Shown piece by piece: positions 60,349 through 64,000 of a stretch of DNA of 64,000 nucleotides. The translations under genes and the position numbers were made by a program. The notes beneath the pieces were generated by a model, which did no database searches, was not told the DNA's origin, and was given only the letters and a program-made list of their open reading frames with translations. Positions within the stretch are counted from its first letter, which is position 1. The number at the start of each line of letters is the position of its first letter. This stretch comes from Albifimbria verrucaria (lineage: Eukaryota; Ascomycota; Sordariomycetes; Hypocreales; Stachybotryaceae): the NCBI GenBank assembly GCA_020081605.1, contig JAHREC010000009.1:4774001-4838000 (forward strand), written 5' to 3'.

Positions 60349-61464
60349 CTATTTATCGTCTGACACTCTGATAACCATCTTTTGCCCCTGACAGTGCCGT
60401 CTTTGAGACCCTTCAGAGCAGACTCGACACCCTTTTCAAGACCACCTTCTGACAATTCATAAGGATGAGTCTTAAACCATCCCTCGGTGATGCCTCTGAT
60501 GAAAGCCTGACCCCAAACAAGTCCGAAGAGAGAGTGGCCCTCGGTATCTCCGTGTACATCACCGACCATCACCTGCGGAATCTCAACGCTCGGGTCTGCG
60601 GCACTATAGTCTCGGCCAGGCAACACGACAGCGATCTTAGGCTTTTGTCCAGCAGCATTGGGCGGTCCAGCAAGAGCCTTGGAGAGCACATCAAATGTGC
60701 CAGTTTCTGAAACGCCATCGAATACGTTCCAAAACCTGCCATCCTCAAGCCCTGCTTCTTTGGCTGCATTCTGGACTGCCTTGATCATATCATCTTCAGA
60801 TTTCCATTCCTTGTAATTTAGAAGACGATCGCCCTTGGATTCGTCAAGGAATGGCTTGACGAATTCGCTGTTCGGGCTGCCGATGGCAACAATAGGGTGA
60901 ATGTTGGCAGCACTCGCGAGCTTAATGGCGTAAGCCCCACAGCAGTGGAGGCACCGTAGACAAGTAGGTGGTTTTTCTTTTCCTTGTCTTCGGAGCGTCC
61001 ATAAGCCCAAGGTTCCGGGAAGCCAAGTCGGTTGAAGAGTGCGACTGCCGCAGTGTAGGCTGCCAGGGGATTGTGGCGGCCTCTTCGAAGGAGAGGGATG
61101 AAGGGATATGGAAGACAGTGTGGGCTGGGGCAATCGCGTATTCAGCGAATGCTCCATGAGGTGCCATCATGATGTGGAATGCTGCAACACGGTCCCTTTC
61201 TTGAATCCAACGACGTTGGAGCCTACTGACTCAACAAGACCGGCAACATCATCTCCAGAGTTGATTTCCTTCTTGAAATAAGCAGGGATTTTCCAATCCT
61301 TGGGGTTTGTGCCTGAAATGAGGTTAGCAGAGCATGGGCAGGTTATAAAGATCTGACATACCCGCAACAGCAACCTTAATCAACACTTCTTTAGGGCCTG
61401 GTTCAGGTACGGGGACCTCATGAACCTTGACTGAGATATCGGCACTAACGATCGCTTCCTTCAT
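60349..61464 (-). CDS. MDR enoyl reductase-like oxidoreductase (ToxD-type)
   Basis: Minus-strand exons 61362-61464 and 60349-61312 (49-nt intron, GCTAAC branch, TTTCAG) give about 356 residues after four corrections. Seen: an N-terminal GroES-like domain (VKVHEVPVPEPGPKEVLIKV, then TNPKDWKIPAYF, SGDDVAGLVESVG), APHGAFAEYAIAP, FEEAATIPLAAYTAA, the Rossmann motif LLVYGASTAVGAYAIKLA, and a C-terminal substrate-side region. It resembles the zinc-free trans-enoyl reductase/ToxD subfamily, often found with secondary-metabolite genes, but no polyketide synthase is nearby. Breaks (plus strand): 61194-61196, 61066-61069, 60935-60938 and 60380-60383. The last changes the C-terminus to GKKMVIRVSDDK. Four breaks in one gene is the second-highest count in the window. 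Confidence 0.86.
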
Positions 61465-62396
61465 TTTGATGTCCTAAGGTGGTGTATTGTACAGCTCGTA
61501 AATATTAGTACTATAAGAATGTAGATGGTCTTATATACCGCGAAACTTCTTGCAAATAAAGAATTACAAAAATACAGGATCAAACTGAGAGATATCCGCT
61601 CTTCATGTACTCCACGCGGTTAGTGGAGCCGATCGAAACAATTTCCAGAGGCATCGTTGATGTTCGACCTATAGGAGGCTATGGAAGCTGTGGCAACTCG
61701 ATGCTCCGCCTTGACCCACGGAATCCGCCAGCTTTGACAAAATCATTCCGAGGATGGCGTCATTCAACTCCGCTGTCCGCACCTGTTTGCATGGCAATTC
61801 TCAATTGTTGCTTACTTAACCAGGGCGGAGTAAAACCCCGAAATAGTTTGCTGCGGCTTTGGTGAGGCGTTCGGTGTAGGGTCCGTGACAGGGACGCTGA
61901 TTTGCAATTGGTGGTTTGTGTAACGGCGCCACAGCAGCATGACCGGCTATAGTAGGAAACAATCTCGGGATAGCCTTTCTACTAGACATAGGACACTACT
62001 AAATAATAAACAATTTGCATAGCTTACCATTAATTTGTCTTCTTCCCAACACGTACGCACGCACCTCTGTCTATAACTATATATGTTTCGGAGTTGCCAT
62101 GTAGAACAAATAGATGCATCTTCACATGCCCTGTGTGCCTTAATGAATTAGATGATAAGGAAAACACAAGTCCATTGTATTTATAAGTCTTTCCAGACGT
62201 AATCAGGAAGCCATTTGTCTAGTGCCTTTGCTGAACGCCTCTTTAGTACCTTTCTCTTTCATGATTCCTGCTGGGCTTAGTTTCGGGGTTTGGTATCAAT
62301 TAAAGCCATGTTGACACTGACGACCACGCGCAGGTGTGTTGCTTAAATGACATGTTTGGAAGCGCACGCCAGAATAGTCTTTCCAAATACGAAACA
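61465..62396. other. Intergenic, no gene seen
   Basis: MDR promoter and the 3' flank of the next minus-strand gene. AT-rich in the middle. A plus-strand frame at 61605-61865 has no support. Confidence 0.45.
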
Positions 62397-63285
62397 TTAA
62401 CGATGCCAAATCGGCATCCCAGGTTGCCAGTCTTTTTGCTTATGAACGAAAATGACATCCGTCTCGGAGCCGTCTGGCCCATTTGTCATATCAATACTGG
62501 AGTAAACTGTATATCCATAAGTTTCGAGTGTCTGTAGCAGAGCAAGAACCAAGATACGCGTTTCTACGGTCTGGTTGCCATTGGGAAGCCATGGGTCACC
62601 GTAGAATTTTAACATGAGCCGACCTTGCACGAGCTCGTGTTCCGACAATTCGCTGCCAAAAGTCTGAATCACTGCCTGTGCAAGGTCCCACTGTATATCA
62701 CCCACGATCTTTAGCTTGTCCCAATTGTCAAAGGAAATGGCTAGCCAGTGACACTCGGGCGGCGCCGGATTCTGGGACCTGAACATGAGAGTATCTAAAG
62801 TACTGTTTAGAACAGATTCAACATAGAGTTGGTGATGGGCATGATGTACCTTTGTCAAGCTTTTTCTTGCTCATATCCATGGCTACCAAGAGGACCCATC
62901 CACGATTATATAACACCTCCAAGACACGGAGCACCAGCAGGCGAGACTCGTCAGCGCCAGATGACCTGTAAGCCCAAGGTCGGCCCCTGAGCTTTATCTG
63001 CATTGACCTACCATAAGGTTCAATCTGCTGAATGCCTTCGGGCCAAGCGGCTTGAATGACACCTTGTAGATGGGCCCCATCTTGGGCAGGAAAATTAATG
63101 AAGCGGATGAGGTCCGTCATGTTCAGGGTGATGCAGGCGAATTGGGTGCGAAAGACAGGCTGAGTGCCAGCACTGCTGGAAGCCGCTGGCATGGCTGCAT
63201 ATGAGGGAGGCACTTCTTTCTCTCCAGTGGCCTGGAGCTCAGAGTCGGAAGGCTCGCCATTGCCGTTTTTGTGTGAAAACTGCAT
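62397..63285 (-). CDS. Protein with two tandem copies of a ~100-residue fungal domain
   Basis: Minus-strand exons 62850-63285 and 62397-62794 (55-nt intron, GTACAT...TTTAG) give 277 residues with no frame break. After a polar N-terminus (GEKEVPPSYAAMP), two related modules follow. Module 1 (about 50-145) has VIQAAWPEGIQQIEPYG, QIKLRGRPWAY, RLLVLRVLEVLYNRGW and MDMSKKK. Module 2 (about 160-260) has DLAQAVIQTFGSELSEHE, MLKFYGDPWLPN, RILVLALLQTLETYGY and IDMTN. The shared plan is a helix, a K/M-L/F-x-G-x-PW strand, an R-L/I-LVL helix, a GW/GY strand and an xDMx motif. The acceptor was chosen because it gives DKDTLMFR and keeps frame. I recall similar sequences in many fungi, all uncharacterised. 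No signal peptide or membrane segment; probably cytosolic. Confidence 0.8.
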
Positions 63286-63958
63286 ACCAATCGTCTTGCT
63301 TACTTCTTGTCTAGCGTTCTAGTTTTCGTGGTGGGAGGCTGTATGTGGATGCAATCCCTCAATGCAAACGCTGAGTGCGCTGTATTCTGATGGAATTAGG
63401 AGGATTATTGGCCTGGTGAATATCTAGAGGGGTGCTGGATACATTTACTAGAGTTTCAACAAGATGAATAATCGAGGTGACCTATTTGTCTTTTGACAGA
63501 CAGTCGAGAGCCATTGTGGACAGCACCATGATATTTTCAGATCAAGAGACAACGCGCGCACACAACAGGGCTATGCGAACTTGACAAGGACCATGCTGTG
63601 GCAGTGTTTGCGTTTGGTCCATGTAGGAATGGCTAGGCTGACAAGAGCCCGCCTATGGCTTGGTTGCACAAGCCACTAAGGATGCTGTCTAAAGTCCCTG
63701 TGTTGATCGTTTCGGCTTCGCTGAACAGGCGCCAGGCTGCTTTTAAGTTACAGGCTTGATTGACCCTTGTCTTTCCACTGTCTCACTCCACCGCCCACAC
63801 AGCAAAAGTTGGAGTGAGTCGCGGCCTGATCAGAGTTTACTCAACTCCAATGCAACTTTTAATTGCCATTGCCGTGCGCATCGGGCCGTGACGAATCCAG
63901 GTTGCAAAAAGGGAACAAAGCAAAAGGTATATGTGCGGAAGCACTTGTGCTGATCAAT
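63286..63958. other. Intergenic, no gene seen
   Basis: Upstream region of the tandem-domain gene and 3' flank of the partial tRNA. No supported frame. Confidence 0.45.
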
Positions 63959-64000
63959 CGACCACGCCAGGAGTCGAACCTGGAATCTTCAGAGGAGGGT
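63959..64000 (-). tRNA. tRNA 3' half, probably tRNA-Arg, cut by the window edge
   Basis: Read on the minus strand the end shows a T-arm (CCAGG-TTCGACT-CCTGG), acceptor half CGTGGTC, discriminator G, and before that variable loop AGATT after TCTGA. This fits the 3' half of eukaryotic tRNA-Arg genes beginning GACC. No U33-type anticodon loop is placed correctly in the visible part, so an intron or a decayed copy is likely. The anticodon lies beyond the edge. Confidence 0.65.

Noticed and set aside
7340..61464. Programmed ribosomal frameshifting at C-rich slippery sites
   Set aside because: It would require two or more events in most genes, including H2A.Z, with no common heptamer or downstream structure. 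Missing bases explain all sites more simply.
61605..61865. Possible small plus-strand gene of 86 codons
   Set aside because: No codon bias, domain or leader; it sits in AT-rich intergenic DNA.

Overview
The window is nuclear DNA of a filamentous ascomycete, most likely a sordariomycete. The evidence is short introns (about 45-80 nt, GTRNGT donors, CTRAC branch sites), CT-rich leaders, C-ending codons in highly expressed genes, and fungal families: an AA9 polysaccharide monooxygenase, a Dal5-type permease, a STAND-type N-terminal domain and H2A.Z. I support 19 protein genes, two complete tRNA genes and one partial tRNA gene. No prophage, insertion sequence, CRISPR array or intact transposon is visible.

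Layout. 1-5.5 kb has no supported gene. A small secreted Cys-containing protein (5.6 kb) is followed by an HSL-type esterase, a large acidic membrane-anchored protein, a small membrane protein and the EDC4/Ge-1 decapping scaffold (14.8-19.7 kb). On the minus strand follow a PAP2/Aur1-like membrane enzyme, an MDR alcohol dehydrogenase, an RRM+R3H RNA-binding protein and an NmrA-like reductase (20.6-33.8 kb). A lineage-specific-looking block (35-43 kb) holds an orphan protein with faint Ulp1-like features, a STAND-N/ankyrin protein, tRNA-Asp and tRNA-Ser. Then come an RCC1/RanGEF-like gene, histone H2A.Z, a Dal5-like MFS permease, a secreted AA9 enzyme, a secreted type-B carboxylesterase, a secreted S28 peptidase, a second MDR reductase and a protein built from two related modules of about 100 residues. 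The edge cuts a probable tRNA-Arg.

The dominant signal is technical or very strange. In 16 of the 19 genes the frame is broken by missing bases, almost always one C or G from a homopolymer. I count 38 sites, roughly one per 730 coding bases. Adding the missing base restores conserved family sequence each time, and each corrected spliced length is a multiple of three. Histone H2A.Z carries two such breaks, so decay is not credible there. I therefore annotate these genes as intact CDSs with assembly-type frameshifts, and give the position of each break.

Themes. mRNA metabolism and nuclear function are represented by EDC4, the RRM/R3H protein, RCC1 and H2A.Z. Nutrient acquisition at 48-60 kb is represented by the permease, AA9, carboxylesterase and S28 peptidase. 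Self/non-self or lineage-specific functions may lie in the 35-42 kb block. Fungal genes are monocistronic, and no operon-like coupling is claimed.
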